A stretch of 53,436 nt of DNA, taken from positions 1-53,436 of the forward strand of contig CAJFTY010000039.1 of assembly GCA_904420045.1 (NCBI GenBank). The letters run 5' to 3'. The translations under genes were made by a program, and so were the position numbers. Shown here one piece after another: positions 25,897-34,529 of the stretch. The notes beneath the pieces were generated by a model. It worked only from the letters and a program-made list of their open reading frames with translations. It did not search any database and was not told the origin of the DNA. Source of the stretch: Candidatus Metaruminococcus caecorum. GTDB taxonomy: Bacteria > Bacillota > Clostridia > Oscillospirales > Ruminococcaceae. The number at the start of each line of letters is the position of its first letter. Position 1 is the stretch's first letter.

Positions 25897-27638
25897 GAAG
25901 CGGCCTCCTTTTGGACAAACAGCTCCCGATAGGCGGGGCAGCCGTTGAACAGTTGCTCATGGGTGCCTTCCGCCAGGACCGCCCCGCCTTCCAGCAGGAT
26001 GATCCGGTCGCAGGACCGGATGGTAGACAGCCGGTGGGAGATTACCAGCACTCCCGCCCGCCGGGCGATGCGCTGCATGTTTTGGAGCACCAGCTCCTCC
26101 GCCTCCCGGTCCAGGGAAGCGGTGGACTCGTCAAAAATCACAAGCCCCGAGGGCTTTAACAGGATTTTTGCAATCATCAGCCGCTGCTTCTGCCCCATGG
26201 AAAGGGGATTTGCCAGCGATCCCACTGGGGTGTCCAGACCCTGTGGCAAAGCGCGGACCGCTTGTTCCATTCCCACCCGGCGGCAGGCCTCCCAAAGCTG
26301 CTCCTCGGTGCAGCCGGCGTCCGCCAGCAGCAGGTTTTCCCGGATGGTGCCGGAAAACAGCGCAATATCCTGCTGTACCAGCGTCACGTTTTTGCGCACC
26401 TGAAAAGGGCTATACCGGGACAGGTCTTCGCCGTCCGCGGTGATCTGCCCCTCCTGAGGTTCAAACAGCCGCAGAAGCAGCCCGGCGATGGTGGTCTTTC
26501 CTGCGCCGCTGGCTCCCACTAACGCCACCCGCTCCCCGCGGCTGACCGAGAACGACAGGTTTTGCAGCACCCGCTCTCCCTCATAGCCAAAAGAGACGTT
26601 TTGAAAAGCCACGGTGCGCAGCTTGTCCATGGTCCGAGCATTTGGATCCTCCTGCTCCTGGGGGAGCTCCAGAATCTCATTGACCCGGTCGATGCTGATC
26701 TTGCGCACATGCCAGTCCAGATAGATCCGTAAAAGCCAGTTGAATTTTCGGTGCAGCAGCCGGATGTATTCGGTTACCGCGATAAACAGTCCTATGGTAA
26801 AGTGTCCGTTTAAAATAAAAAAGCAGCTGATGCCGTAGACCACCAGCGTCACGGACAGATTAATTAGATAGGTGCCCTTGTTTACCACAAAATCCACCTT
26901 GCGCACTTTGTTGTTTAAGTGCACAAGCTCTTTAAACTTTTGAAAGAGCTTTTTCGCAGCATACCGCTGGGCGTTTAAAAACCGGATCTCCCGCATGCCC
27001 TTGATAAATTCAAACAGCCTGCCGGACAGTTTGCCAGTGGTCTTGCGGATCGCCTTGGCATATTTTTGGGTCAGCCGCACATTCAGCCTTGTAAACACAA
27101 TGGGAACCAGCGCCGCAACCACCAAAACCACCGCGATGGGGATGTTGATGGCAGCCACCACTCCAATGATTCCCCCGCACATGAGGACTGAGTTGACAAA
27201 GTGGAACAAGTTCCGCTGGATGACATAGATAAACTGGTCCGCGTCCTGGTCGATCCGGCTCATCACATCGCCGCAGTTCATCCGGGATAAAAAGTCCGCC
27301 TTGGCAAACAGTACCCGTTGATACATGGTGGTCTTGACGTCTACCACAAAACGGTTGAACAGCGTCTGCCACACATAGGCGTAAATCAAATTAAAAACAA
27401 CCGAAACGGTAAAATACAGCGCATAGCTGATGACAATTTGGCGAAACGCTTGGGTGTTTTGCTTGTACAGTACCTTGTCGATCAGCCATGTCAGGTTGAG
27501 CGGAAGCACCAGGGCGATGCTGTAAGTAATCAGAATGCAGATTTCCGCCACAAGAAACAAAGGCGTATACGGTTTGGCAAACCTCCACAACGTCCCGATT
27601 CGTTTATAAAACAACGCTTTTTTCTCTTTTCGCGTCAA
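25893..27638 (-). CDS. ABC exporter half-transporter (membrane domain + ATPase), subunit 1
   Basis: 581 residues. The start is a TTG at 27638 with AAAAGGAGGGG six bases ahead. Six membrane segments (about 25-320) precede the ATPase: Walker A VGASGAGKTTIAGLLL, Walker B GLVIFDESTASLD, switch His VISHRLS. The signature reads NPLSMGQKQRLMIAKILL, i.e. LSMGQ instead of LSGGQ, a change often found in one half of asymmetric heterodimeric exporters, whose partner (24223-25896) has the canonical form. First gene of the operon; its promoter carries the tandem AraC-type repeats described at 27665-27753. Confidence 0.92.
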   Translation of the reverse strand: MTRKEKKALFYKRIGTLWRFAKPYTPLFLVAEICILITYSIALVLPLNLTWLIDKVLYKQNTQAFRQIVISYALYFTVSVVFNLIYAYVWQTLFNRFVVDVKTTMYQRVLFAKADFLSRMNCGDVMSRIDQDADQFIYVIQRNLFHFVNSVLMCGGIIGVVAAINIPIAVVLVVAALVPIVFTRLNVRLTQKYAKAIRKTTGKLSGRLFEFIKGMREIRFLNAQRYAAKKLFQKFKELVHLNNKVRKVDFVVNKGTYLINLSVTLVVYGISCFFILNGHFTIGLFIAVTEYIRLLHRKFNWLLRIYLDWHVRKISIDRVNEILELPQEQEDPNARTMDKLRTVAFQNVSFGYEGERVLQNLSFSVSRGERVALVGASGAGKTTIAGLLLRLFEPQEGQITADGEDLSRYSPFQVRKNVTLVQQDIALFSGTIRENLLLADAGCTEEQLWEACRRVGMEQAVRALPQGLDTPVGSLANPLSMGQKQRLMIAKILLKPSGLVIFDESTASLDREAEELVLQNMQRIARRAGVLVISHRLSTIRSCDRIILLEGGAVLAEGTHEQLFNGCPAYRELFVQKEAAS

Positions 27639-27664
27639 ACAGGTCCCCTCCTTTTCCCTGTTCT

Positions 27665-27753
27665 ATTATACTAGATCCGTTCCGCGAAAAGGTTTCAATT
27701 CGTAAGGATTTTTTATCCCATCGACAGGAATTTTTATCCCATCGACAATTTTT
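27665..27753 (-). promoter_or_regulatory. Promoter of the biosynthetic operon with three 21-bp direct repeats
   Basis: Reading the minus strand, TATAAT lies at 27670-27665, about 27 bases before the TTG start of the exporter gene; there is no recognisable -35. Upstream are three in-phase copies of a 21 bp unit (27691-27711, 27712-27732, 27733-27753). The last two share TTTATCCCATCGACA exactly; the first is GGTTTCAATTCGTAA, degenerate. The conserved TCG falls 30, 51 and 72 bases from the -10. A further TCGACA at 27772 lies towards the AraC gene and might serve autoregulation. Tandem direct repeats with two-turn phasing are typical of AraC-family activators. Confidence 0.75.
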
Positions 27754-27873
27754 TGCGTCCGATTCTTTACATCGACAAAATCCGACATTTATATTGAATC
27801 TATTCGATTATGATATGGATAGATATAGAAACAAAAAAGGTTCTTTTTGAAAACTGAATGGAGGGGATTTGCA

Positions 27874-28785
27874 TTGGTTGATTTAGGAGTATCAGCCTCT
27901 GCTGAGGCAGTCAGCGATCATTCGATTTTGATTCACACATCGGATGTCATCGAGCGAAAACATCCCAATTTATGTATGCTGGTCATGATCCAGCAGGGAA
28001 CGGGAGTGATTCGGCTCAATGAAAACACCATGTCGGTGCGTTCTCCCGCGTTTCTCTGTCTGAATCAAGCCGACCAGGTAAAAACGCTATTCTCCCAGGG
28101 ACTTTATGTCCAGCAGGTTTACTTTGACCACACCGCGTTCCAACCCTATTCGCAGTCGGGGTCCGGAGATTCCAGGGAAGACTGGCAGGTGCTTCTGCAC
28201 AAAAAAAGTGTGTTCGAACTGCTGCCATTTTTCAGTTCCCAGATGGATAAGACCCTGCTGTTCGCAGAGGACGGCCAGTTTGAAAAAGCACTGGAATACG
28301 TCTTTCTCTGTCAGGAGGAGCTGCTTTCTCACCGCCATGCAAGGCGGCCCAGGCCCCTTCGGTCAAAGTCCTATCTGACTGCACTGCTCCACTGTGTGGA
28401 CAAAACCTACTACCGATACGGCGACCAGCTAAGCCTTGCGCAGGCAAACGGCTTAAACACCCATATTAATTTGCTGGACGTTCTGGTACACCTCAACCGT
28501 TACCTGAGCAAATCGCTTACCCTGCACTCGGTGGCTGCGGAATTCAGCACCAACCGCACAGATTTGGAACGGTTGTTTAAAGAATATTTAAACGAGACCT
28601 TTTACCAATACATCGCCAATCAACGTCTGGAGCGTGCAATGGCGATGCTGCATATCTCCAATTTCTCGCTAAACGATGTCGCACTGCGGGCTGGATTTTC
28701 CACCACACAAAATTTTTGCCGGTTTTTCCGCAAAAAGGTGGATCTATCCCCCAGCAAATACCGCAAAGCAGTTTTGTTTTCCTGA
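27874..28785 (+). CDS. AraC-family transcriptional regulator
   Basis: 303 residues from the TTG at 27874 (MVDLGVSASAEAVSDHS), which has GGAGGGG eight bases upstream; the frame extends to a TTG at 27847 but this would swallow the RBS. The N-terminal ~190 residues form a cupin-like sensing domain (LMIQQGTGVIRLNENTMSVRSPAFLCL). The C-terminal ~100 residues are the double helix-turn-helix: SLTLHSVAAEFSTNRTDLERLFKEYLN and FSLNDVALRAGFSTTQNFCRFFRKKVDLSPSKYR. It is transcribed away from the biosynthetic operon, and the repeats between them recur before the two surface-protein operons to its right, so it is the best candidate activator of all three. Ligand unknown, possibly the operon's product. Confidence 0.9.
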   Translation: MVDLGVSASAEAVSDHSILIHTSDVIERKHPNLCMLVMIQQGTGVIRLNENTMSVRSPAFLCLNQADQVKTLFSQGLYVQQVYFDHTAFQPYSQSGSGDSREDWQVLLHKKSVFELLPFFSSQMDKTLLFAEDGQFEKALEYVFLCQEELLSHRHARRPRPLRSKSYLTALLHCVDKTYYRYGDQLSLAQANGLNTHINLLDVLVHLNRYLSKSLTLHSVAAEFSTNRTDLERLFKEYLNETFYQYIANQRLERAMAMLHISNFSLNDVALRAGFSTTQNFCRFFRKKVDLSPSKYRKAVLFS

Positions 28786-28813
28786 GGATGTATCCCTGCC
28801 TGTCCCGGGCCGG

Positions 28814-28866
28814 AACCAAACAACCGCCAAGAACCGTTTTCTGGTTCTTGGCGGTTGTTTGGTTTA
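28814..28866. terminator. Long perfect hairpin between convergent genes
   Basis: A 22 bp perfect stem (AACCAAACAACCGCCAAGAACC and complement) with a seven-base loop sits between the AraC gene (plus) and the lipoprotein gene (minus). It is followed by moderately T-rich sequence and would work for both directions. Confidence 0.8.
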
Positions 28867-28923
28867 TTTCCCGTAAGTAGGCAGGCTTTTTTCCGCCCGG
28901 CGTCTGTGCTCTTAGTCCGGCGC

Positions 28924-30228
28924 TTACGGCTGCTTTACTTCCCGGGGAAGTTTGATGTCCAGCAATTTTTCCCCCGGCTCATATTGATACTGCCTGCCCC
29001 CGGCTTCCACCGTTACCTGGCGTTTGCCCACCCGGCTCCACAAAACGGCTGGAGCTCCCATCCACTGCAGGAGTCTATTGACCTCGGTGGAACCGGGAGA
29101 GATCCAGTACTGCACCGTCACCGTGTGCTCCCCAGGTGTCTGAACCGGGGCAGTGAGCATCGGCGAATAATACAGGTCATACGAGTGGTCATTCAGAGAA
29201 GAAAGCTGGATCAGCGGATCTTCCTGTGCATCCAGTTCCATGTAAGAAGCGACCGCGGACAAAAGCTCTGGTTTTCGGCTCTCGCTGGCATACCGCTGCA
29301 GTGCCTGTTCCACCGTCATACTCTCTGGCTGTATCCGCTGGCCAAATACAACCACCTCGGGCTGCTTCCCTGTTTGGGGAACCATCAGCATGCGCCGAAC
29401 CGGTCTGTTATAACTTTGCACATGAAACTCCATGTTTTTCAGTTCCGGATCATAGCTGCAATCGGTTACCGTGTAGCGGTTGAGCTTAATCTGTTCCGAC
29501 GTCAGCAAAAAACGGGCCTGATCCACCGGGCCGGTGACGGTAAAATTGGTTTCTTCGGTGGTATCCATATACCCCTGGGAATTGGTGACGTTGTAGACCC
29601 AGCACATTTGACCGGTCCACCGCTCTACATCCGGTTGATAAGAATACAACCTGCCAAATAAATCCAGATAGGTGGTTGCGGGCTGCCGGTAAGCGGTCAT
29701 GGCATTGGGCATATAAAAGACCGATTGCAGTCCTGCTCCCTTGTCCAGCGCGTTACCACCCACCCGCACGCCCTGAAGCTTGTGCTCAGTGGGTGTAATG
29801 TATGTTCCATCCAGCATCAGAAAAAAGGCGTCTTTGGGGGATTCGGTCAGGGGGAGCACCAGCTCCAGGGGACCGTCGGTTTTAATGCGGTAGGTCATTT
29901 CCACTAAAAAGTCCCATCCCTGTTCTTCAAACCGGATTTGCTCCTCCAGCAGCTCGCAGGGTTTGGAACAGGACAGGCCAAAGGTCGTTCTCGCGGAATA
30001 ATACCGCGAACCCACCGCACCGTCAAAAACGGGCTGTCTATTTTCGGAAGACGGATTATCCGCTGTCGGAACGCTTTGTGCCTGCGAATTCCACGTCTGT
30101 CCCGGATATTCGCTAGAAGGTCCTGGACTTTTCGAATCCGCCTGTCGGGTGCAGCCGGCTATAGATGCCGCCATCACCACCGCTGAAAGAAAAAGCGCGG
30201 CAAGTCTTAATCCGCGATGTCGTGCCAT
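28924..30228 (-). CDS. Lipoprotein, paralogue of the anchored protein at 33285-34505
   Basis: 434 residues. A lipoprotein signal peptide ends in the lipobox SIAGC (Cys26), followed by a Ser/Pro-rich spacer (about 30-60). The mature domain is beta-rich and aligns with the protein at 33285-34505 over its length: TTFGLSCSKPCELLEEQIRF against AAFGLSLSQPGELVSEKAVF; VEMTYRIKTDGPLELVLPL against VEYTVKTDGPAQLYLPYG; and EHTVTVQYWISPG...LLQWMGAPAVLWSRVGKRQV against EHTITVEYTASGG...LLMWIGSPESLWSKTGKREV. I do not recognise the domain. It is the third gene of a three-gene operon, directly after a C39-like protease, as its paralogue is in the next operon. A role as anchor, substrate or partner of the protease is inferred. 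Confidence 0.8.
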   Translation of the reverse strand: MARHRGLRLAALFLSAVVMAASIAGCTRQADSKSPGPSSEYPGQTWNSQAQSVPTADNPSSENRQPVFDGAVGSRYYSARTTFGLSCSKPCELLEEQIRFEEQGWDFLVEMTYRIKTDGPLELVLPLTESPKDAFFLMLDGTYITPTEHKLQGVRVGGNALDKGAGLQSVFYMPNAMTAYRQPATTYLDLFGRLYSYQPDVERWTGQMCWVYNVTNSQGYMDTTEETNFTVTGPVDQARFLLTSEQIKLNRYTVTDCSYDPELKNMEFHVQSYNRPVRRMLMVPQTGKQPEVVVFGQRIQPESMTVEQALQRYASESRKPELLSAVASYMELDAQEDPLIQLSSLNDHSYDLYYSPMLTAPVQTPGEHTVTVQYWISPGSTEVNRLLQWMGAPAVLWSRVGKRQVTVEAGGRQYQYEPGEKLLDIKLPREVKQP

Positions 30229-30259
30229 CTCAGGTCAATCCCTTCTTTTTTGATCTTTT

Positions 30260-31681
30260 TTATTTCACATCTGGCTGTTCCGCAATTTTTACGGAAAAAC
30301 CGTACATCGCTTGAATCTCACTGTAAAATCCATACAGATTAAAATACCGGATGTACGAATGCCAGGAATCATTGACGACCAGATAGGTGCCTCCGCTGCC
30401 AATAATATAGCCAAGGCCTAAAATCGCGTGTCCATCTTCATAGGCACCCGGCTCAGCCCCATATCGATATGTGTAGCCAAAGTAACAGGGTTTTCCCAGT
30501 ATTAGTTCGTTTCGCAGGTGCGCCATCTGGGTCTCGTTTTTCAGGTTATCGTGGTAGTACATCATGGGAGTATACCCTTTGTTTTTCAAATAATTTTGAA
30601 TTGCAGTGTATTCCGCCGTCGGCTGGACTCTTCCCAGCGCTGCGCCATCCTCGTAACCGTATATTTTGTCCGGAGCCATGGTCGCGTTCCAAAACCACAG
30701 AAAGGTCTGATCGTCAGATGAAAACAGATTTCGGTATCCCTGATTGGAAAAGTAATGCATCAGATTGGCCGCCACCACGTCCGCGCAGCAGTAGCGCTTT
30801 GTATTTGTACTAAGTGTTTCCTCACATATATAATCTGTAATATAATTGGGAACTGTGTACATCTCGAACGGCAAACCCGGATATAACGTATCAAAAAAGA
30901 TGTCTTTATTCATAATGCTTCCATCGGACCACGGGACATATTCGATTTCTGCCACATTGTCCACCGAAGAATCCGCCTGTCCCTCCCCGGAGGTGGGAAT
31001 CGACGCTGAGGCGTCTGCGGCCTCTTCTGCGTTTTCACTGCCAGACGGAGCGTTCAGCAGCGCCGGCGCCGCGGTTTTATCCTGCTTATTGGCCTTTTTC
31101 TGCTCCTTTTTCTGTTCCTTTTCCAACTTTTTCTGCTGTTTGCGTGCTTCTTTTTGCGCTTCAAACTCCTGTTCGCTGACTTTGTCAGACATAAAGTTTG
31201 CGTATTTCATTTCTCCGTTTTCCTGAACTGGTACGCTGTACTCGTTGGGAGAAATGCTGTACATTTTCTTGTTTTGTACGCTCAGTGCCATCACTTTGGC
31301 TGTTTTCGGGAGTTCCTGCCGGTCGTCCTTTAAAATTTCGTTGTAAATATTTTCCACGCCCTCTTCCGGACTGTATTCCGCGACCACGGGAACGGTTTTT
31401 CCGTTTTCGTCCTTCTGAAACCGGATGACTACATAGCCGTGAGGCGCCAAATCCTTGGTCAAGCTTACGCAAAAACCGGACAAGAGATCTTCCTCATTGT
31501 AAATTTCCACGGTCTCCGCAGTCTGAAGGTCTTGCTCTGGCGCAACCGCATCAATAAAGCTCTGGGCATATTCCGCAGGGGTTACCTGCTTGTCCCGGAT
31601 GCCTGAGCCCAGGCCACAGTAAGACGCCATACAAATTGTAACCGCCAACAAAATGCTGATGATTCTTTTGGACTTGTTCAT
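30260..31681 (-). CDS. Secreted C39-like (papain-fold) cysteine protease B
   Basis: 473 residues from the ATG at 31681, which has AAGGAAGG upstream; an ATG seven codons earlier overlaps the previous gene. Layout: signal peptide 1-27; N-terminal propeptide-like domain with TPAEYAQSF and SGFCVSLTKD (about 33-165); a highly charged coiled-coil/linker rich in Lys, Glu and Gln (about 170-205); an Ala/Ser linker; and a catalytic domain (about 255-473). Candidate catalytic residues are Cys299 (RYCCADVVAANLMHYF), His418 (EDGHAILGLGY) and Asp438 (VVNDSWH). The protein at 34530-35840 has the same domains and residues. The layout recalls C39-like or C10 (streptopain-type) peptidases with an inhibitory prodomain. 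It should act outside the cell. Substrate unknown. Confidence 0.82.
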   Translation of the reverse strand: MNKSKRIISILLAVTICMASYCGLGSGIRDKQVTPAEYAQSFIDAVAPEQDLQTAETVEIYNEEDLLSGFCVSLTKDLAPHGYVVIRFQKDENGKTVPVVAEYSPEEGVENIYNEILKDDRQELPKTAKVMALSVQNKKMYSISPNEYSVPVQENGEMKYANFMSDKVSEQEFEAQKEARKQQKKLEKEQKKEQKKANKQDKTAAPALLNAPSGSENAEEAADASASIPTSGEGQADSSVDNVAEIEYVPWSDGSIMNKDIFFDTLYPGLPFEMYTVPNYITDYICEETLSTNTKRYCCADVVAANLMHYFSNQGYRNLFSSDDQTFLWFWNATMAPDKIYGYEDGAALGRVQPTAEYTAIQNYLKNKGYTPMMYYHDNLKNETQMAHLRNELILGKPCYFGYTYRYGAEPGAYEDGHAILGLGYIIGSGGTYLVVNDSWHSYIRYFNLYGFYSEIQAMYGFSVKIAEQPDVK

Positions 31682-31698
31682 AGGTTCCTTCCTTTCGT

Positions 31699-33030
31699 TC
31701 ATTCCTCTTCTGGGTTGATATTTTCCAAGACACGCAGCGCATCCGGAAGTTGCTTTACGTTCATGGCGACGTAAGGAATATATAGCGCATGATCGTTTGT
31801 CGCCAGCAGCTGAAATCCTGCCGGCTCCGTTTTCAACACGCCTCCTTGCGACTCGGTAAACATACTGTCATCTTCCAGACAATCTTTTGCAAAACCCGTT
31901 ATATCAAACTGCAGCATTCCTCCTTGGGGTTTTCCTTCTGCCAGCCGTGTCTCAAATACATATTTTTGCTGCCATTCCATCTGGGTGCTGGTCCACTGAC
32001 CATACGCCTGATAAAGCACAGGAGGCTTGCCGCTGCCTCCCAGCGATTTTATATACAGCTTTGCACTTAACAAATGATCCGCGAGCATGTCCATTAAATA
32101 ATGGAACCGAAACCGCATAAAATGATATCCTGTTCCGGTTTGGAACTGATCCCCCACCAAAGCGGTTGCGCTCAGGTAATGGCTGTCCTGCTTGGAATAC
32201 ACCGTGCAGTCGGGAATCTTATTCTGGTAAAATTCAAACGAGCACTCCATTCGGCGGCCTTTTTTCGCCTGCACAGAGGTGGTGAGTGTAAACTCATCCC
32301 GGCCGACAAGCTCCGCCTGTGGAAGCGGGTTGACAACCGTGTCTTTGTCCATTCCATAAAATGGATAAAATACCGCGTCCACCGGATTGTTTTTGGAAAA
32401 CAGGAAAGCACATTCGCTTTCTTCCCGTAAAATTCCTCCTTGAAATTGCATGCGAAATTTTATCGTGGACTGCTCCATATTCTCGTTGTAAGTAATTTCG
32501 CATTTTAAGCCCGTGTTCACCGGATAGAACGCCAGCGTAGACGCATCGGATTCATAGACCACTGCGTTCACCTTGTCTCCGTACTGGTTGCGGTATTCGG
32601 TCTGCCGGCCGCTTTGATACTCGTCCGCTCCTTCCAGCCGGAATTCAATGTGATCCTCCTTGTTTTTAGTAATGGTAAACGGATCCCGCAGCGTCTTTGG
32701 CAACTGCATGGCAATGGGGTTTCCCTCCACGGTAAATCCTCCGTCTTCCGCCGGAACAATCCGATTTTGTATGATCCGGTATCCCTGAGGGGTCTTGTAC
32801 TGCACGGGCGCAGAAAACAGGTACATGGTATAGGTCCCGTCGCCGCGTTTGACCCCCATCGTATAGGGAGAATCCAGTTCCGGTAGTTTTTCTTCCGCCT
32901 GTATATACCGCTGGGGCCATAAGACGCTCGGATCTGTGAAAAAGCGGGCCGCCCAGTACCACCATGCACCAGCTAATAATATTAGAACCAGCACCACCGC
33001 ACCTGCAATTGTAAGCTTTTTTCGTTTCAT
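31699..33030 (-). CDS. Membrane-anchored extracellular protein, possible DNRLRE/CBM-like C-terminus
   Basis: 443 residues. A short basic N-terminus and one membrane helix (about residues 6-26) put the remaining ~415 residues outside. The body is beta-rich. Around residues 305-400 the pattern HYLMDMLADHLLSAKLYIKSL...YGQWTSTQMEWQ...GGMLQFDITGFAKDCLED recalls DNRLRE-type jelly-roll domains of secreted wall-associated proteins (sorted strands, a W-containing strand, then FD-T). This assignment is tentative. It is the first gene of a three-gene operon and lies directly behind an AraC-type repeat promoter. It has no paralogue in the neighbouring operon. It may bind sugar or cell wall. Confidence 0.7.
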   Translation of the reverse strand: MKRKKLTIAGAVVLVLILLAGAWWYWAARFFTDPSVLWPQRYIQAEEKLPELDSPYTMGVKRGDGTYTMYLFSAPVQYKTPQGYRIIQNRIVPAEDGGFTVEGNPIAMQLPKTLRDPFTITKNKEDHIEFRLEGADEYQSGRQTEYRNQYGDKVNAVVYESDASTLAFYPVNTGLKCEITYNENMEQSTIKFRMQFQGGILREESECAFLFSKNNPVDAVFYPFYGMDKDTVVNPLPQAELVGRDEFTLTTSVQAKKGRRMECSFEFYQNKIPDCTVYSKQDSHYLSATALVGDQFQTGTGYHFMRFRFHYLMDMLADHLLSAKLYIKSLGGSGKPPVLYQAYGQWTSTQMEWQQKYVFETRLAEGKPQGGMLQFDITGFAKDCLEDDSMFTESQGGVLKTEPAGFQLLATNDHALYIPYVAMNVKQLPDALRVLENINPEEE

Positions 33031-33103
33031 CTTTTTCCCCTGTCCATTCGTTTGCTTTTGCTAAAAATATGTTAAAACGACACGTATGAAAAATCCATAT
33101 TCT

Positions 33104-33171
33104 ATTATACTGAATTTAAAAGGATTTTTGGTTTCCAATCGACAACACTTTTAATCCAATCGACAATTTTT
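33104..33171 (-). promoter_or_regulatory. Promoter of surface operon 2 with two 21-bp direct repeats
   Basis: On the minus strand TATAAT occupies 33109-33104 with no -35. Two 21 bp units lie upstream (33130-33150 and 33151-33171), GGTTTCCAATCGACA and TTAATCCAATCGACA, with TCG at 30 and 51 bases from the -10, the same distances as in the biosynthetic-operon promoter. The promoter-proximal unit begins GGTTTC in both. Confidence 0.75.
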
Positions 33172-33226
33172 TCGAACGTTCAGAACCTTTTTTGCTCCCA
33201 TTAAGAACATGTATGAAATAGAGGAC

Positions 33227-33265
33227 AAAAAATCTCCTGAAAGCGTTTGCTTTCAGGAGATTTTT
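33227..33265 (-). terminator. Intrinsic terminator of surface operon 3
   Basis: AAAAATCTCCTGAAAGC, a four-base loop and GCTTTCAGGAGATTTTT lie 20 bases beyond the stop at 33285. This separates operon 3 from operon 2. The remainder of 33031-33284 is the operon 2 promoter region. Confidence 0.9.
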
Positions 33266-33284
33266 CTGCGCGTTTCTTAAAGGG

Positions 33285-34505
33285 TCATTCATTGCCTTGA
33301 AGCAGGCGAATATTCATCGGTTCGCCGCCCGCTTCATAGGTGTACCGATTTTTGCCGGTCACGACCTCCACTTCCCGTTTCCCCGTCTTGCTCCAAAGGC
33401 TTTCAGGAGAACCAATCCACATCAGCAGTTTCTGTTCCTCATAACTGCCGCCTGACGCTGTATACTCCACGGTAATGGTATGTTCCCCAGCCGAAGGAAG
33501 CTCGGCGGTATACATCATCACCGGCATTTTCCCCCACATTCCGGCGGCGTCGGGCGCAATGGGAATTAACAAATCCCGATGCTCATTGCTGCTTAAATAC
33601 GCGTAGATACTGGTCAGCGCGATGACTTTTTCCTGCTCGTCAAAGGACTTCATCTCATCCAGGATTTCCCCCAGCGTCCGCTCCTGTGGAGTGATCTCTT
33701 GGCCGGAAGCGGCCACCTCCATGGTTCCTTCCACTTTCGGGATCAGCATCAGGGATTTGTTCCCCGCAGTGGAATAGGTGTACCGCGCCTGGGTTTGCTG
33801 TTTATCCAGCAGCTCGATCCCGAACTGTGTATTATCGGCGGCTTTGTCCTCCAGCAAGAAACGGCGGGTTATCATCCGTCCCTCCACGGTGAACGAATCC
33901 GCGCCCGACACATCGTAGACATAAAACGGGATCTCACGCGCGGTTTTTTCCAGATAGGCGGACGGACGGATAAACTCGTACAGCGCCTGGTAGGTATAGC
34001 GGGACTGAATTTGTTCTTCAGTGGTTCCGCTGATGTAATCCGGCAGGAAAAACACCGATCCCCCCTGCGCATATTCGTTTCCTTTGTTCAGTATTTCATG
34101 GCTTACATACGTCGCCAGCAGGCTGTTTTTTTTCAGCGCTGTCTTTTTTCCGTCCACCACCGCCGTGACCGGCTTAACATCGTATCTCGACTCGGCCCCA
34201 TAGGGCAGGTATAGCTGCGCCGGCCCATCGGTTTTTACCGTATACTCCACCCGGACGGAATAATCGCGTCCCTTTATTTCTTGAAAGACCGCCTTTTCGC
34301 TGACAAGCTCCCCCGGCTGGGACAGCGACAGGCCGAACGCCGCCACCGGGCTCATATAACGGGGCTCCGAATATCCCACGCCTATCCGTTTTTTGTCGAA
34401 AACAAAATAGAACCCTGTCAGCGCCGCCAGCATCACCGCCAGGAACGCCGCCGTAAAAACCAGCGCCTTTTTTTTCACAGACCATTTTACTTTTTTCTCC
34501 GCCAT
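33285..34505 (-). CDS. Membrane-anchored extracellular protein, paralogue of the lipoprotein at 28924-30228
   Basis: 406 residues. A single N-terminal membrane helix (about 11-33, KKKALVFTAAFLAVMLAALTG) is preceded by lysines, so the rest is outside. The beta-rich body is alignable with the lipoprotein at 28924-30228; it uses a membrane helix where its paralogue uses a lipid anchor. Shared hallmarks are FGLSLSQPGEL, VKTDGPAQLYLPYG, a central FTVEG...RFLL segment and the C-terminal LLMWIGSPESLWSKTGKREVEV block. GAGGAGG precedes the ATG, 24 bases after the protease gene. No known domain is recognised; pairing with a C39-like protease in both operons implies joint function. Confidence 0.8.
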   Translation of the reverse strand: MAEKKVKWSVKKKALVFTAAFLAVMLAALTGFYFVFDKKRIGVGYSEPRYMSPVAAFGLSLSQPGELVSEKAVFQEIKGRDYSVRVEYTVKTDGPAQLYLPYGAESRYDVKPVTAVVDGKKTALKKNSLLATYVSHEILNKGNEYAQGGSVFFLPDYISGTTEEQIQSRYTYQALYEFIRPSAYLEKTAREIPFYVYDVSGADSFTVEGRMITRRFLLEDKAADNTQFGIELLDKQQTQARYTYSTAGNKSLMLIPKVEGTMEVAASGQEITPQERTLGEILDEMKSFDEQEKVIALTSIYAYLSSNEHRDLLIPIAPDAAGMWGKMPVMMYTAELPSAGEHTITVEYTASGGSYEEQKLLMWIGSPESLWSKTGKREVEVVTGKNRYTYEAGGEPMNIRLLQGNE

Positions 34506-34529
34506 CGTCTTCCTCCTCTATAAACCCCT

